DNA of 64,000 nt from Rhodococcus sp. P1Y (GTDB lineage Bacteria; Actinomycetota; Actinomycetes; Mycobacteriales; Mycobacteriaceae). Shown here one piece after another: positions 51,710-63,217 of this stretch. The stretch's first letter is position 1; the number at the start of each line of letters is the position of its first letter. The stretch lies in assembly GCF_003641205.1 (NCBI RefSeq), contig NZ_CP032762.1, positions 1,054,001 to 1,118,000 on the forward strand. The letters are read 5' to 3'. The notes below the pieces were generated by a model. It made no database searches and was not told where the DNA came from. It saw nothing but the letters and a program-made list of their open reading frames with translations. The translations under genes and the position numbers were made by a program.

Positions 51710-52593
51710 CCCTCACATCGAAGCCGGTCGCCGAGAAGCCGCGTCGCAGCACCCGGAAGGACCCGCAGCGCGAACGCAGCCTGTCGACGGTGTTCGGGTA
51801 CATCGCAATGGTGCTGGTACTGCTGATGATCGGGCTTCCGCTGTTCTGGATCCTGATCACCTCGTTCAAGGAACGCGGCGACATCTACATTCAGCCTGTC
51901 ACCTGGTGGCCCGGTTCGTTCCGGCTGGACAACTACCACGAGGCGACGACGGAAGTTCCGTTCTTCACCTACCTGCGCAACTCGATCATCATCACCGCCA
52001 TCACGGCGTCGATCAAGTTCGTCCTCGGTGTGCTCAGCGCCTACGGGCTGGTGTTTCTCCGATTCCCCGGCAAGAACGTGGTCTTCCTCGTCATCATCGC
52101 CGCGCTCATGGTTCCCAACCAGATCACGGTCATCTCGAACTACTCGCTGATCTCCGACCTCGGTTGGCGAAACTCGTTCCAAGGCATCATTCTTCCGCTG
52201 GCAGGGGTTGCGTTCGGTACGTTCCTGATGCGCAACCACTTCCTGTCGCTGCCGGCCGAGATCATCGAGGCCGCACGCATGGACGGGGCAGGACCGTTCC
52301 GGTTGCTGTTCCGGGTGGTTCTGCCGCTGTCGGGCCCGACCATGGTGGCCTTCGCGATCATCACCATCGTGACCGAGTGGAACGAGTACCTCTGGCCGTT
52401 CCTGATGTCCGACGACTCGTCCGTCGCGCCGCTCCCGGTCGGTCTGACCCTCCTGCAGAACACCGAGGGCTACACCAACTGGGGCGCCGTCATGGCGGTG
52501 ACCATCCTGACCATTCTGCCCATCCTCGCGGTCTTCCTCGCCCTCCAACGCCACATGATCAAGGGCCTCACCTCCGGTGCGGTCAAAGGCTGA
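51706..52593 (+). CDS. ugpE: ABC permease UgpE-type
   Basis: A 295-residue permease with six helices and EAA loop EAARMDGAGPFRLLFRVVLPLSGP. The N-terminus is basic and cytoplasmic (residues 1-25). It partners the UgpA-type permease. ATG at 51706 overlaps the upstream stop by four bases. The substrate is inferred from the neighbours. Confidence 0.88.
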   Translation: MTLTSKPVAEKPRRSTRKDPQRERSLSTVFGYIAMVLVLLMIGLPLFWILITSFKERGDIYIQPVTWWPGSFRLDNYHEATTEVPFFTYLRNSIIITAITASIKFVLGVLSAYGLVFLRFPGKNVVFLVIIAALMVPNQITVISNYSLISDLGWRNSFQGIILPLAGVAFGTFLMRNHFLSLPAEIIEAARMDGAGPFRLLFRVVLPLSGPTMVAFAIITIVTEWNEYLWPFLMSDDSSVAPLPVGLTLLQNTEGYTNWGAVMAVTILTILPILAVFLALQRHMIKGLTSGAVKG

Positions 52594-52625
52594 TTCGCTC
52601 TACCCCTCCAGGAGAAAGAACACTC

Positions 52626-53944
52626 ATGGCCAACATCAATCGTCGCGGGTTCCTCACATTGACCGGCGCCGCCGCCGCAGCTGCAGCCCTAGCTGCCTGC
52701 AGCGGTCCCGGTTCGAGCTCCTCGGGTGAGGAAGCAACCGGTGACGCGAACACCATCAACTTCTGGTCGAGTCACCCCGGCAAGTCGCAGGCGTACGAGC
52801 AGGAATTGATCAACCGATTCAAGGCGGAGAACCCCGACCTGACGGTGAACCTGGTCGACGGCGGAAAGAACTACGAGGAGGTGTCGCAGAAGTTCAACGC
52901 GGCACTGTCCGGCAACGACGTTCCCGACGTCGTGCTGCTGTCGGACGTGTGGTGGTTCAACTACGCGCTGACCGGTGCCATCGAGCCGCTGGACGATCAC
53001 TTCGAGGCCGCCGGTGTCGACCCGGACGACTACGTCGATTCGCTACTGGCGGACTACAACTGGAACGGCAAGCACTGGGCGCTTCCGTACTCGCGTTCGA
53101 CGCCGCTGTTCTACTACAACAAGGCGGTCTGGGCGCAGGCAGGTCTGCCCGATCGCGGACCGGCCACGTGGCAGGAGTTCGACGAGTGGGGCCCGCGCAT
53201 CCAGGCCGTCGTCGGTGAGGGCAAGCTTGCACACGGGTGGGGCAATGCCGCCGACTACCTCGGCTGGACGTTCGAGGGCCCGATCTGGACGTTCGGCGGT
53301 GCGTACTCCGACGGTTTCGAGCTGAAGTTCGACGACGAGAAGACCATCGCCGCAGGCAAGTTCCTGCAGGACATGATCCACACGAAGAAGTACGCGGCCG
53401 TGTCCAACGACATCGCCAACGACTTCGGCGCGGGCATCCTCGCCTCGACCATCGCCTCCACCGGCGACTTGTCCACCATCAAGGAAGGCGCGGCGTTCGA
53501 ATTCGGCACCGCATTCCTGCCGTCCACCGACGGACAGCCCGGATGCCCGACGGGTGGAGCCGGTCTTGCCATCCCCGCAAAGATCTCCGACGAGCGCAAG
53601 GTGAACGCACTGAAGTTCATCGACTTCGTGACCAACGCCGCCAACACCGCGTACTTCACGCAGAACACGGGCTACATGCCGGTGCGCAAGTCGGCACAGC
53701 AGGATCCGAGCGAGATCGCGTACCTCGAAGCGAACCCGAACGCGAAGACGGCCGTCGACCAGCTCGCGAAGACGCGCTCGCAGGATTACGCCCGCGTGTT
53801 CGTACCCGGCGGCGACAAGATCATCGGCACCGGCCTCGAGCAGATCGCGCTCCAGAATGCCGATGTCGCAACGACCTTCGCCAGCGTGCAGGATCAGCTG
53901 CAGCAGATCATCGACCGTCAGATCACGCCGAAGCTGCCGGCGTA

Positions 53945-53945
<1 letters not shown>
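52626..53945 (+). CDS. ugpB: Tat-exported substrate-binding lipoprotein UgpB-type
   Basis: A 439-residue family 1 solute-binding protein. The N-terminus has a twin-arginine (NRRGFLTLTG) and a lipobox LAAC near residue 23, so it is Tat-exported and lipidated. NTGYMPVRKSA near residue 350 is a typical UgpB segment. Trp-rich WWFNYALTGAIEPLDD and FTQ regions line the pocket. The ligand is most likely a glycerophosphodiester or glycerol phosphate; other sugars cannot be excluded. GGAGA lies upstream of the ATG. Confidence 0.88.
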
Positions 53946-54998
<1,053 letters not shown>

Positions 54999-55018
<20 letters not shown>

Positions 55019-56306
55019 CGGGCTCTCCCAGATCCACCGGTAGGGACGCCCAGCCGTGCAGGACTCGGGTGTCGCGGCGGATTCCCTCGCCTGCGGACTG
55101 CAGGTGAGGGAATCGGTCGAACAGTGTCTTCAAGCCGACTTCGGTCTCCGCCTTGGCAAGTGCGGCGCCGAGGCAATAGTGACGTCCGCCCGAGAACGAC
55201 AGGTGCTTGTTCGCGTTGGTCCGCGTCACGTCGAAGCGATAGGGGTCGTCGAAGACCTTGGGATCGCGATTGGCGCCGGCGAGGATCAAGATGATCAGAT
55301 CGCCACCTGCGACCGGAACTCCCTCGATGGTGACGTCGTGCTTGGCCAACCGGGCGGTGAGCTGAACGGGGGACTCGAGCCTGAGCATCTCGTCGACTGC
55401 AGTCACCCAGTGCGACGGATCGTCCTGCAGAAGCGTGAGCTGATCGGGATTGTCGAGCAGCAGCCGAATGCCGCTGCCCAGTAGATTGACCGTCGTCTCG
55501 AAACCGGCCGCGAGGACCAACCCAGCCGTCGCCCGCAGCTCTTCGTCGGTCAGTCCGACGCCGTCGTCCTCGGCCTTGATGAGCTGGCTCATCAAATCGT
55601 CACCCGGGTTGCGACGAAGCTCGGCGAGGTGACCGGCAAGCCAGGCGTCGAACTGCTCCAGTCCGTCCTCGACCTGGTTGAACTGCTCCCACGAGAGCCC
55701 GATGTCGAGGCTCGGTGCCGCCATCTCACCGAATTCCAATACCTTCTGGCGTTCCTCGTCGGGGACGCCGAGGATGGTGCTGATGACAGCGACCGGCAAC
55801 TGCGCGCAGTACTTGTCGACGATGTCGACCCTGCGCTCGCTGGCTACGAGTTCGTCGAGCAGGCTGTCGGCCTTTTCCTGCACCATTTCCCGCATCTTGG
55901 CAACGGCGCGTGGGGTGAACACGGACGAGACGAGCTTGCGATAACGCGTGTGCTCGGGTGGTTCGACAGACAGCAGGGACGGCGGCTTCAGCGGGTGCAG
56001 GGCCTTGGAGCGGGTTCGGTTTTCGATCCAACGCAGCGGTTTCGGCAAGGTCGCGCCGATCTCGGTGACACGAAGGTCGTCGGACCGCAGCAACTCGTGC
56101 ACGAGCTGATGATCGACGGTGATGTTGGAGATCCTGGTCTTGACCAGCGGGCCCGATGCGCGAATCTTCTCGAAGACCTGCCGAGGATCAGCACGGGTTG
56201 CCGGGTCGGCAACCAGCATGGCCTGCAGATCTCCCGCCTTCGCGGCCTTCTGCGCGCCGTATCGCACCACCCCGTGCGCGGCAATCCATCTAATTCTCTT
56301 TTTCAT
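54999..56306 (-). CDS. Cytochrome P450
   Basis: A 435-residue bacterial class I P450. It has the heme-thiolate block FSGGRHYCLGAALAKAE, the I-helix AAGFETTVN with the acid/alcohol pair E-T, and the ExxR of helix K in EMLRLESPVQ. Substrate and redox partners are unknown; no ferredoxin gene is adjacent. Its stop overlaps the end of ugpC on the other strand. A palindromic element (copy C) lies 62 bases upstream of the start. Confidence 0.94.
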
Positions 56307-56367
56307 ACGGCCCCACCCCTTTCGTTGCCCGACGGCTCCGCCGCCGGTAATGCAGCGGATCCGCCGC

Positions 56368-56413
56368 CAGTGGCACGGTTAGGGCCCCTGGAGGGAACCC
56401 AACCGTGCCACTG
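56368..56413. repeat. 45-base palindromic intergenic element, copy C
   Basis: CAGTGGCACGGTT pairs with AACCGTGCCACTG; the interior AGGGCCCCTGGAGGGAACCC is also partly paired. It lies between the end of the M13 peptidase gene and the P450 start, same strand, so it is probably a terminator for the peptidase gene. A GGCTCCGCCGC mini-hairpin lies just before it, as with copy B. Confidence 0.85.
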
Positions 56414-56421
56414 GGAGCCGC

Positions 56422-58392
56422 CTACCAGATCCGGACGCGCTCGCCCGGGTCCAAGTAGAGCGCATCTCCCGGCTTCACATCGAACGCTTCGTGAAAACTG
56501 TCCAGATTGCGTACGACGCCATTGCAGCGGAACTCCGGTGGCGAGTGCGGATCGACCGCAAGCCTGCGGATTGCTTCCTCATCGCGTGCCTTGGTTCGCC
56601 ATACCTGTGACCAGCCGAAGAACACGCGCTGCAGACCGGTCAGCCCGTCGAGCACCGGCGCGTCCTTGCCTTCCAACGCGATCTTGTACGCGGCGACGGC
56701 GATGGACAAGCCGCCGAGGTCGCCGATGTTCTCGCCGATCGTGAACTTGCCGTTCACCTTGTGGCCGGGGAGTGCTTTCGGCTCGAACTGGTCGTACTGG
56801 TCGATGAGCGCTGTGGTGCGCTTACCGAACTCGGTGCGGTCGGAGTCGGTCCACCAGTCGATCATGTTGCCGTCGCCGTCGTATTTTGCACCCTGGTCGT
56901 CGAAGCCGTGTCCGATCTCGTGGCCGATGACGGCGCCGATTCCGCCGTAGTTGGCTGCGTCGTCGGCATCGGCGTCGAAGAACGGCGGCTGCAGAATGGC
57001 TGCGGGAAAGACGATTTCGTTGAGTCCAGGGTTGTAGTACGCATTGACCGTCTGAGGAGTCATGAACCATTCGTCACGGTCCACCGGCCCACCGAGCTTG
57101 TCGAGATCCCGCTGGTACTCGGCGATGTAACCACGACGGTAGTTTCCGACGAGATCGCTCGCGTCGATTTCGATCGCGTCGTAGTCCCGCCACCGATCCG
57201 GGTACCCGATCTTCGGGGTGAACTTGTCCAGCTTGTCGAGCGCCTTCTGCCGGGTCTCCGGGCTCATCCATTCCAGGTCGGCGATGTTGCGCCGGTAGGC
57301 CTCGGTCAGATTGGCCACGAGGACCTGCATCCGCGCCTTGGCATCGGCTGGGAAATGCCGCTCCACGTAGAGCTTTCCGACGGCTTCGCCCAGCAGATCC
57401 TGCACCAGCGAGACCCCGCGCTTCCAGCGCTCGCGGTTTTCCTCGGTGCCGCTCAGTGTTTTTCCGTAGAACGCGAAGTTCTCGTCGACGATCGCTGCGG
57501 TCAGGTACGGCGCGCGTCCGTGCATGACGCGCCACGCGAGCCACGCCTTCCAGTCCTCGATGTCCTCGGATACCCACAGGCCGGTGAACGTCGAGAGGAA
57601 CGGAGGCTGCCGGACGACGATCTCGGCGAACTGTTCGGTGGTGCCACCGAGTCCGGAAATCCATGCAGTCCAATTGAAGCCCGGCTCACCCGCGACGAGG
57701 GCGTCGAACCCGACGAGGTTGTAGCTCTTCTCGGCATCTCGACGCGCGACGACGTCCCAATGCCCGGCGGCGAGTTTCTTCTCCAAATCGAACACACGCT
57801 GCGCGTCGTACGACAGGCCGGCGAGGGAGAACATCCGACCGATGTGCGCGACGTAGGCCTCGCGAATCTCGGCGTAGTTGTCCTCGCGGTAGTAGGACTC
57901 GTCGGGCAGGCCGATGCCGGACTGCGAGAAATGCACGAGGTAGCGGGACGAATCCTTGGCGTCGGTGTCCACGTAGTGCCCGATTGCGCCGCCGACTCCC
58001 GAGCGCTGAAGAGAGCCGAGCACCTCGGCCAGGGTGACGAGGTCACCTGCATCGGCGACGGCAGCCAACTCGTCGGCGATGGGCGTCAGGCCTGCTTCTT
58101 CGACGGCGTCTGCGTCGAGAAAGCTCGAGTACAGGTCGCCGATCTTCTGCGCAGCGGTCCCGACGGGTGGGTTCGAGGCTGCTGACTCTTGAATGATCGT
58201 GCGGACGTCTTCTTCGGCTGTGTCGTAGAGCGTCCGAAATGCTCCGTCGACTGCGCGATCGGCAGGAATGGCGTAGTCGTCGAGCCATTTGCCGTTGACG
58301 TGCACGAACAGATCGTCCTGTGCGCGCGTGCTGTCGTCCGTGAAGCTCAGGTCGATGCCCGAGTTCACCCGTGAAGAATCAACCGTAGTCAT
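56422..58392 (-). CDS. M13-family metallopeptidase (neprilysin/PepO-like)
   Basis: A 656-residue zinc peptidase of the neprilysin family. The motif HEIGH (His491, Glu492, His495) is followed by ENIGDLGG, the third-ligand block, and a C-terminal LYLDPGERVRIW as in PepO/Zmp1 (M. tuberculosis Rv0198c). No signal peptide is visible, so it may act in the cytoplasm or be exported by another route. It cleaves small peptides. ATG at 58392 is chosen; the longer frame above it lies over the divergent TetR promoter. Confidence 0.93.
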   Translation of the reverse strand: MTTVDSSRVNSGIDLSFTDDSTRAQDDLFVHVNGKWLDDYAIPADRAVDGAFRTLYDTAEEDVRTIIQESAASNPPVGTAAQKIGDLYSSFLDADAVEEAGLTPIADELAAVADAGDLVTLAEVLGSLQRSGVGGAIGHYVDTDAKDSSRYLVHFSQSGIGLPDESYYREDNYAEIREAYVAHIGRMFSLAGLSYDAQRVFDLEKKLAAGHWDVVARRDAEKSYNLVGFDALVAGEPGFNWTAWISGLGGTTEQFAEIVVRQPPFLSTFTGLWVSEDIEDWKAWLAWRVMHGRAPYLTAAIVDENFAFYGKTLSGTEENRERWKRGVSLVQDLLGEAVGKLYVERHFPADAKARMQVLVANLTEAYRRNIADLEWMSPETRQKALDKLDKFTPKIGYPDRWRDYDAIEIDASDLVGNYRRGYIAEYQRDLDKLGGPVDRDEWFMTPQTVNAYYNPGLNEIVFPAAILQPPFFDADADDAANYGGIGAVIGHEIGHGFDDQGAKYDGDGNMIDWWTDSDRTEFGKRTTALIDQYDQFEPKALPGHKVNGKFTIGENIGDLGGLSIAVAAYKIALEGKDAPVLDGLTGLQRVFFGWSQVWRTKARDEEAIRRLAVDPHSPPEFRCNGVVRNLDSFHEAFDVKPGDALYLDPGERVRIW

Positions 58393-58411
58393 GCATTCCA
58401 TCTTTACACTC

Positions 58412-58447
58412 TTGCGTGAGATTGAACGGGTGTTTAGTATCCTGTAC
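58412..58447 (+). promoter_or_regulatory. Promoter of tetR, probably leaderless
   Basis: TTGCGT (58412-58417) and TAGTAT (58435-58440) are separated by exactly 17 bases. The start codon follows only 7 bases after the -10 box, so the transcript would begin at or next to the ATG. No ribosome site is present. Leaderless mRNAs are common in this order. Confidence 0.7.
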
Positions 58448-59077
58448 ATGCGTTCAACTGCTGACGACGATCGGACGACGCGAGCACGCATTCTCGATAC
58501 CGCGATCGCTGTGTTCGGGCGAGACGGTTTCGGTGTGGGGGTCCGCACGATCGCCACGGCCGCCGCGGTGTCACCCGGCTTGCTCAACCATCATTTCGGC
58601 TCCAAGGACGGACTTCGCGAGGAATGCGACAGGCGAGTCCTCGCCGTCGTCCACGACAGCAAGTCGGCGGCCCTGTCCTCATCACCTGGCGGTGTCATCG
58701 AGCAACTCGCCAAGGTGGATCACTACGCGCCTATCGTGGCGTACATCGTGCGCAGTTTCGCCGCGGGAGGGCGACTCGCGACCGAGATGTTCGAGCACAT
58801 GGTCGATGACACCGTGGACTACCTCGACGAGGGTGTCGCCGGTGGACGAATCAAACCCAGCCGAGATCCGCGGGCCCGTGCCCGGTTCCTCACGCGCCAG
58901 AGCGTCGGCGGTTTGCTGCTTTACCTACAGATGCAACCAGAAGGCACGGACTTCGCGTCGGCCTTCCACGACATGGCCGCCGAGATCACGCTCCCCGCAC
59001 TCGAGCTCTACACCGAGGGGCTTCTGACAGCTGACGACACCCTGACTACGTACCTCCGACACCGGGAGAACACGTGA
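58448..59077 (+). CDS. TetR-family transcriptional regulator
   Basis: A 209-residue TetR regulator. The helix-turn-helix is in residues 12-57 ([25 protein letters not shown], then [13 protein letters not shown]). A ligand domain follows. It heads an operon with an ABC ATPase and a permease (GTGA overlap with the ATPase) and is likely their repressor, inactivated by an exported compound. It diverges from the M13 peptidase gene by 55 bases. Confidence 0.93.
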   Translation: MRSTADDDRTTRARILDTAIAVFGRDGFGVGVRTIATAAAVSPGLLNHHFGSKDGLREECDRRVLAVVHDSKSAALSSSPGGVIEQLAKVDHYAPIVAYIVRSFAAGGRLATEMFEHMVDDTVDYLDEGVAGGRIKPSRDPRARARFLTRQSVGGLLLYLQMQPEGTDFASAFHDMAAEITLPALELYTEGLLTADDTLTTYLRHRENT

Positions 59078-59985
59078 GACCATCCATAGATCCCGTCCGC
59101 CGCAGTGCCGGCATCGCTCCGGCAATAGAAGTCAGCGGTCTCGTCAAGACGTTCGGCAAGGTTCACGCCCTCGACGGCCTGAACCTGAACGTCGACGCCG
59201 GGGAAGTCCACGGTTTCCTCGGTCCGAACGGTTCGGGTAAGTCGACGACGATTCGCATTCTGCTCGGCCTGATTCGGGCCACCTCGGGCGAGGTCAGGTT
59301 GCTCGGCGGCGATCCGTGGACCGATTCCGTCGCGTTGCACCGACGCCTCGCCTACGTCCCAGGCGACGTGACGCTGTGGCCGTCGCTCACCGGCGGCGAG
59401 GTCATCGACCTGCTCGCGCGCATGCGCGGCGGAATCGACGAGGCGAGGAGGGCGGAACTCGTAGAGAGGTTCGGGCTCGATCCGCGGAAGAAGACACGGA
59501 CCTACTCGAAGGGAAACCGTCAGAAAGTCGCGTTGATCTCGGCGTTCTCGTCCAACGCGGAACTGCTTCTGCTCGACGAGCCGACCTCCGGGCTCGATCC
59601 GCTGATGGAGCAGCTGTTCGCCGAATGTGTCACCGACGCCGCGGCGCGCGGGACGACCGTGCTGCTGTCCTCGCACATTCTCTCCGAGGTGGAGAAACTC
59701 TGCGAGCGGGTGACGATCATTCGTGACGGCCGGACGGTCGACTCGGGATCGCTGAAGGACATGCGTCACCTCACGCACACAACGGTCACCGCCGTCGTCG
59801 ATCGTCTGCCGCACGACTTGCCGGGGGAAACCACGATCGACGGCAATCAGGTGACGTGCCGCGTCTCGACGTCCGAACTGCCCGAGCTCATGAGGGACTT
59901 GGCTGCACTGGGGATCACGAGCTTGACGAGTTCTCCGCCCACACTCGAAGACCTTTTCCTGAAGTACTACGCGAGCCCGTCATGA
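59074..59985 (+). CDS. ABC exporter ATPase (antibiotic-type)
   Basis: A 303-residue ATPase with Walker [10 protein letters not shown], Walker [15 protein letters not shown] and a C-terminal regulatory tail. The signature region is [13 protein letters not shown] where most ABC proteins have LSGGQ; this YSKGNRQKV variant is common in drug-type CcmA ATPases. GTG at 59074 overlaps the TetR stop. Together with the next gene it forms a two-component exporter resembling polyketide-antibiotic transporters. Confidence 0.9.
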   Translation: MRPSIDPVRRSAGIAPAIEVSGLVKTFGKVHALDGLNLNVDAGEVHGFLGPNGSGKSTTIRILLGLIRATSGEVRLLGGDPWTDSVALHRRLAYVPGDVTLWPSLTGGEVIDLLARMRGGIDEARRAELVERFGLDPRKKTRTYSKGNRQKVALISAFSSNAELLLLDEPTSGLDPLMEQLFAECVTDAAARGTTVLLSSHILSEVEKLCERVTIIRDGRTVDSGSLKDMRHLTHTTVTAVVDRLPHDLPGETTIDGNQVTCRVSTSELPELMRDLAALGITSLTSSPPTLEDLFLKYYASPS

Positions 59986-61556
59986 CGGGTACCTGGCGCC
60001 TGTTGGGGTTGTATGCCCGCAGGGATCGGATCGTTCTGCCGCTGTGGGTGTTCTCGATCGGGCTTGTGCCTCTTGTCTACGCGGTCAGTTTCCGAGGCCT
60101 GTATCCGACGACGGCCGATCGTCAGGCGTTCTACGAGGCGACCGCACACACCCCCGCAGAACTGGCGATGGTCGGTCCTATTTTCGGTGATGATCTCGGT
60201 GCCCTCGTGACCTGGCGTGCGGGGATTCTGCTCGCGATCGCGCCGCTCGCTGCACTGCTGACCGTAATCAGACACACGCGGGCGGAGGAGGATGCCGGAC
60301 GAACCGAGCTGATGGGATCGACGGCCGTCGGGCACCACGCGGCACTGCTCGCGGCGCTCGGCCTGGCGACAGGCGGCGTGGCAGGGGCCGCACTCGTCGC
60401 AACGTCGGCATTGCTGCTCACCGGGTTCGCGGTCGCCGGGAGCATCGCCTTCGGCCTGGGGATCTTTGCCGTAGGGGCGGTATTCGCCGGGGTCGGGGCG
60501 GCCGCGGCACAGATCGGATCGGGTGCGCGCATGGCGCGCGGGTACGCGCTCGCCGTCCTGGCGGCAGCCTTCGTGCTCAGAGCAGTCGGCGACGCAGGGT
60601 CGGGGTCCGTGTCGTGGCTTTCACCCATCAGCTGGTCGGCGCAGCTGCGGCCTTTCGCCGACGAGCGATGGTGGGTTCTCTTGCTGCCTGCGGTGACCGC
60701 GGGAGCAACCGTCGTACTCGCATTTCTGTTGTCTGCGCGGCGGGATCTCGGATCGGGTCTCGTCGCTGAGCGTGAAGGGCCTGCGCGGGCGTCGGAGGCG
60801 CTCAGTGGTGTCCTGGGGTTGGCATGGCGTCAGCACCGGGGAGTGCTTCTTGCGTGGACCGTCGGGCTCGGTCTCGTCGCACTGGTTCTCGGTAGCGCAG
60901 CAAGCAGTGTCGGAGGGCAGCTCGGCGACAGTGCAGCGATCGCCGATGCGCTCTCCACATTCGGAGGCGGCACGATCGTGCAGTCGTTCCTGGCCACCGC
61001 CATCAGCATCCTTGGAATCGGTGCGACTGCATACGCGATCTCGGCAGCGCTGCGAGCGCATACGGAAGAACAGGCCTGGTTGGCCGAGACGATCCTGGCG
61101 GGAAGCGTCGGGCGTGGTCGATGGCTCGCGAGCCACCTGGTCTTCGCTTTTATCGGACCCGCCGTGGCGATGCTCGCAGTAGGCCTCGCCGCCGGCATTC
61201 CGTACGGTCTCGCCGTCGGCGATCTTGCGTCGAATCTGTGGGCTGTGCTCGAAGGCGCACTGGTCCAACTGCCCGCAGTGTGGGTACTCGCGGGGTGTGC
61301 GGTGCTGCTGTTCGGACTGGTACCGAGGTACTCGAATGCGGTCTGGGTGCTGCTGATCGGATTCGTGATGCTCGGCCAGATCGGCGCTGTGATCGGGCTT
61401 CCACAGATATGGCTCGACCTGTCGCCGTTCACCCATCTACCGCGTCTACCAGGCGATTCGGTGTCCGTTGCGCCGATTCTCTGGCTGCTCGCGGCCGCTG
61501 CGTCGGCATCGCTGATCGGATGGCGGGCATTTCTGGTCCGGGACCTCCGAGCATAG
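59982..61556 (+). CDS. ABC exporter permease (polyketide-antibiotic type)
   Basis: A 524-residue membrane protein with about twelve helices in two similar halves ([14 protein letters not shown] near the N-terminus and [17 protein letters not shown] near residue 285). It matches large permeases annotated as exporters of polyketide antibiotics. ATG at 59982 overlaps the ATPase stop by four bases. The exported compound is unknown; control by the adjacent TetR is likely. Palindromic element D follows eight bases after the stop. Confidence 0.88.
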   Translation: MTGTWRLLGLYARRDRIVLPLWVFSIGLVPLVYAVSFRGLYPTTADRQAFYEATAHTPAELAMVGPIFGDDLGALVTWRAGILLAIAPLAALLTVIRHTRAEEDAGRTELMGSTAVGHHAALLAALGLATGGVAGAALVATSALLLTGFAVAGSIAFGLGIFAVGAVFAGVGAAAAQIGSGARMARGYALAVLAAAFVLRAVGDAGSGSVSWLSPISWSAQLRPFADERWWVLLLPAVTAGATVVLAFLLSARRDLGSGLVAEREGPARASEALSGVLGLAWRQHRGVLLAWTVGLGLVALVLGSAASSVGGQLGDSAAIADALSTFGGGTIVQSFLATAISILGIGATAYAISAALRAHTEEQAWLAETILAGSVGRGRWLASHLVFAFIGPAVAMLAVGLAAGIPYGLAVGDLASNLWAVLEGALVQLPAVWVLAGCAVLLFGLVPRYSNAVWVLLIGFVMLGQIGAVIGLPQIWLDLSPFTHLPRLPGDSVSVAPILWLLAAAASASLIGWRAFLVRDLRA

Positions 61557-61563
61557 GACGCTC

Positions 61564-61608
61564 CAGTGGCATGACTGTGTACCTCGGAGGGCACTCAGCC
61601 ATGCCACT
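61564..61608. repeat. 45-base palindromic intergenic element, copy D
   Basis: CAGTGGCATGACTG with CAGCCATGCCACT; the pair C/G at stem position 8 of the other copies has become T/A, a compensatory change, and CCTCGGAGG forms the loop region. It lies between the ABC permease and the convergent DUF4190-type gene. Confidence 0.8.
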
Positions 61609-61622
61609 GGAGCGACGAACAC

Positions 61623-62162
61623 TTACCGCGTAGGTTCGACCGTCACGCCGTAGCGATCCTCGATGTTGTTCTGGAACTGGTCCTCACACTGCGCGCGCGC
61701 AGATTCGCTGTTTCCGGCGTCGGAGATGCAGTCCACGTAGTCTTTGCCGCCGATGCTGTTGAACAGACCGACGCCGAACACGACGAGCGCGATCGACAGC
61801 AGGAGTCCGATGATGCCCAGGACGATCGACACTATTGCCGCGGTGCCGTTGGTCGCGAGGCCCTTCTTGACTCTCGAACGGGCGAGGAAGCCCAGGATGA
61901 TCGCGGCCAATCCGAGGATGACGCCGCCCACGATGGTCCACGACGTCAGGATGGCCAGGATGGCAAGTACGAGCGCCACGATCCCGAGCGTGTTCTTCGG
62001 GGCGGCAGGCGGGTACTGGCCCGGCTGCTGATACCCGCCCGGCGGGTAGTTCCCCGGCGGGTAGTTACCGGGCGGCTGGTTGCCGGGTGGTGGTGGGTAA
62101 TTTCCGGGCGGTGGGTAGTCGCCCGATGGTGGGTAGTTCCCGGGTGGTGGCTGGTCGGACAT
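61623..62162 (-). CDS. Pro/Gly/Tyr-rich DUF4190-type membrane protein
   Basis: A 179-residue protein. The first 50 residues repeat NYPP/GDYPP/GQYPP units, a low-complexity proline-glycine-tyrosine cytoplasmic region. Two hydrophobic segments (about 60-90, 108-132) with LARSRVKKGLATNGTA between them match DUF4190. An extracellular tail with CISDAGN and QCEDQFQNN could be disulfide-linked. Functions of this family are unknown; an envelope role is common by inference. GAGGGGG lies upstream of the ATG. Confidence 0.8.
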   Translation of the reverse strand: MSDQPPPGNYPPSGDYPPPGNYPPPPGNQPPGNYPPGNYPPGGYQQPGQYPPAAPKNTLGIVALVLAILAILTSWTIVGGVILGLAAIILGFLARSRVKKGLATNGTAAIVSIVLGIIGLLLSIALVVFGVGLFNSIGGKDYVDCISDAGNSESARAQCEDQFQNNIEDRYGVTVEPTR

Positions 62163-62265
62163 GGTGTTCGATTCCCCCTCTTTCGCTTCCACGAGTGCTG
62201 GATGAGAGTAGCGCCGCACAGGCGGTCGGTGACGGATTCTCCACCAGGTTGTTACCTACCCGGAG

Positions 62266-63042
62266 TCACTGCCCGAGCCGTGAGTGCATCTCCCAGATGA
62301 GGACCTCGGCATGTTCGAACGACTGAATGCGTTGTCCACCGGACGAACTGAGCCGAACAGCGTCACCCTCGTACAGCTCGCCCACTTCTTCCATCTGCAC
62401 AGTTCCCTGAGCGACGAAAACATGGAGAAACGGCGCTTCCGGCACGGTGATCGGGCGGCCCGGTTGCAGCCGAGCGACGTGGAGGGCAGCTGATTTCTGG
62501 TTGATGCGAATAGCGGACTCACCGTCATGCTTCTTCATGCCCGATGCGACCGGAACCAGTCCACCGCGGAGCAATTCGTCCTCGATCTCGACTTGTTCGT
62601 AGCCGGGGTCGATGCCGGGTGTGTCCGGCACGACCCACATCTGTACGAACCGGACGGGCACCTGATGGGCGTCGCCGGTGAGGCGCCACGAGTCGTTCTT
62701 CTCCGAGTGCATGATGCCCTTGCCTGCGCTCATCCGCTGGGCGAGGCCGGGGTAGATGACACCCGAGTGGCCGATCGAATCCTGGTGGACGAGCGAGCCC
62801 TTCGTCACCCACGTGACGATTTCCATGTCTCGGTGTGGATGGGTTTCGAAACCCTGACCGGGAGAGACGATGTCGTCGTTGTTGACCAGCAGAAGCCCAT
62901 GGTGGGTGTTGTCCGGATCGTAGTGCTGGCCGAACGAGAACGAGTGTTTCGAATCCAGCCACGCCACACGGGTTTTCAGTCGATCGCCGGCCCGGTGGAT
63001 GTCGATGTGCGGAATCGGAGTGAACGATTGTGGAGCGGACAT
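62266..63042 (-). CDS. Pirin-family protein
   Basis: A 258-residue bicupin with the pirin metal motif THPHRDMEIVTWVTKGSL and QRMSAGKGIMHSE. The N-terminal cupin His-x-His and Glu ligands are present. Pirins can act as quercetinases or redox regulators; the substrate here is unknown. It diverges from the maltokinase gene across 175 bases. Confidence 0.9.
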   Translation of the reverse strand: MSAPQSFTPIPHIDIHRAGDRLKTRVAWLDSKHSFSFGQHYDPDNTHHGLLLVNNDDIVSPGQGFETHPHRDMEIVTWVTKGSLVHQDSIGHSGVIYPGLAQRMSAGKGIMHSEKNDSWRLTGDAHQVPVRFVQMWVVPDTPGIDPGYEQVEIEDELLRGGLVPVASGMKKHDGESAIRINQKSAALHVARLQPGRPITVPEAPFLHVFVAQGTVQMEEVGELYEGDAVRLSSSGGQRIQSFEHAEVLIWEMHSRLGQ

Positions 63043-63217
63043 GCAACCACTCTACGAGGCGTGGGTCCAGTGGGGTGTCGACGCGGATAACTTTCGCGCG
63101 ACGAAAGAGACACGAGTGTGAGGGAGTTCGGAGCGGGTACTCACCGCACAGCAGTGTGGGGAAACAATCACTAAGGTTGCGCAGACCAAGCGAACGCGGA
63201 GGCGAGAGAACACACTT

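Noticed and set aside
61990..62160. GGTGGGTAGTT-like DNA repeats near the window end
   Set aside because: They encode the NYPPG repeats of the DUF4190-type protein; no separate DNA element is needed.
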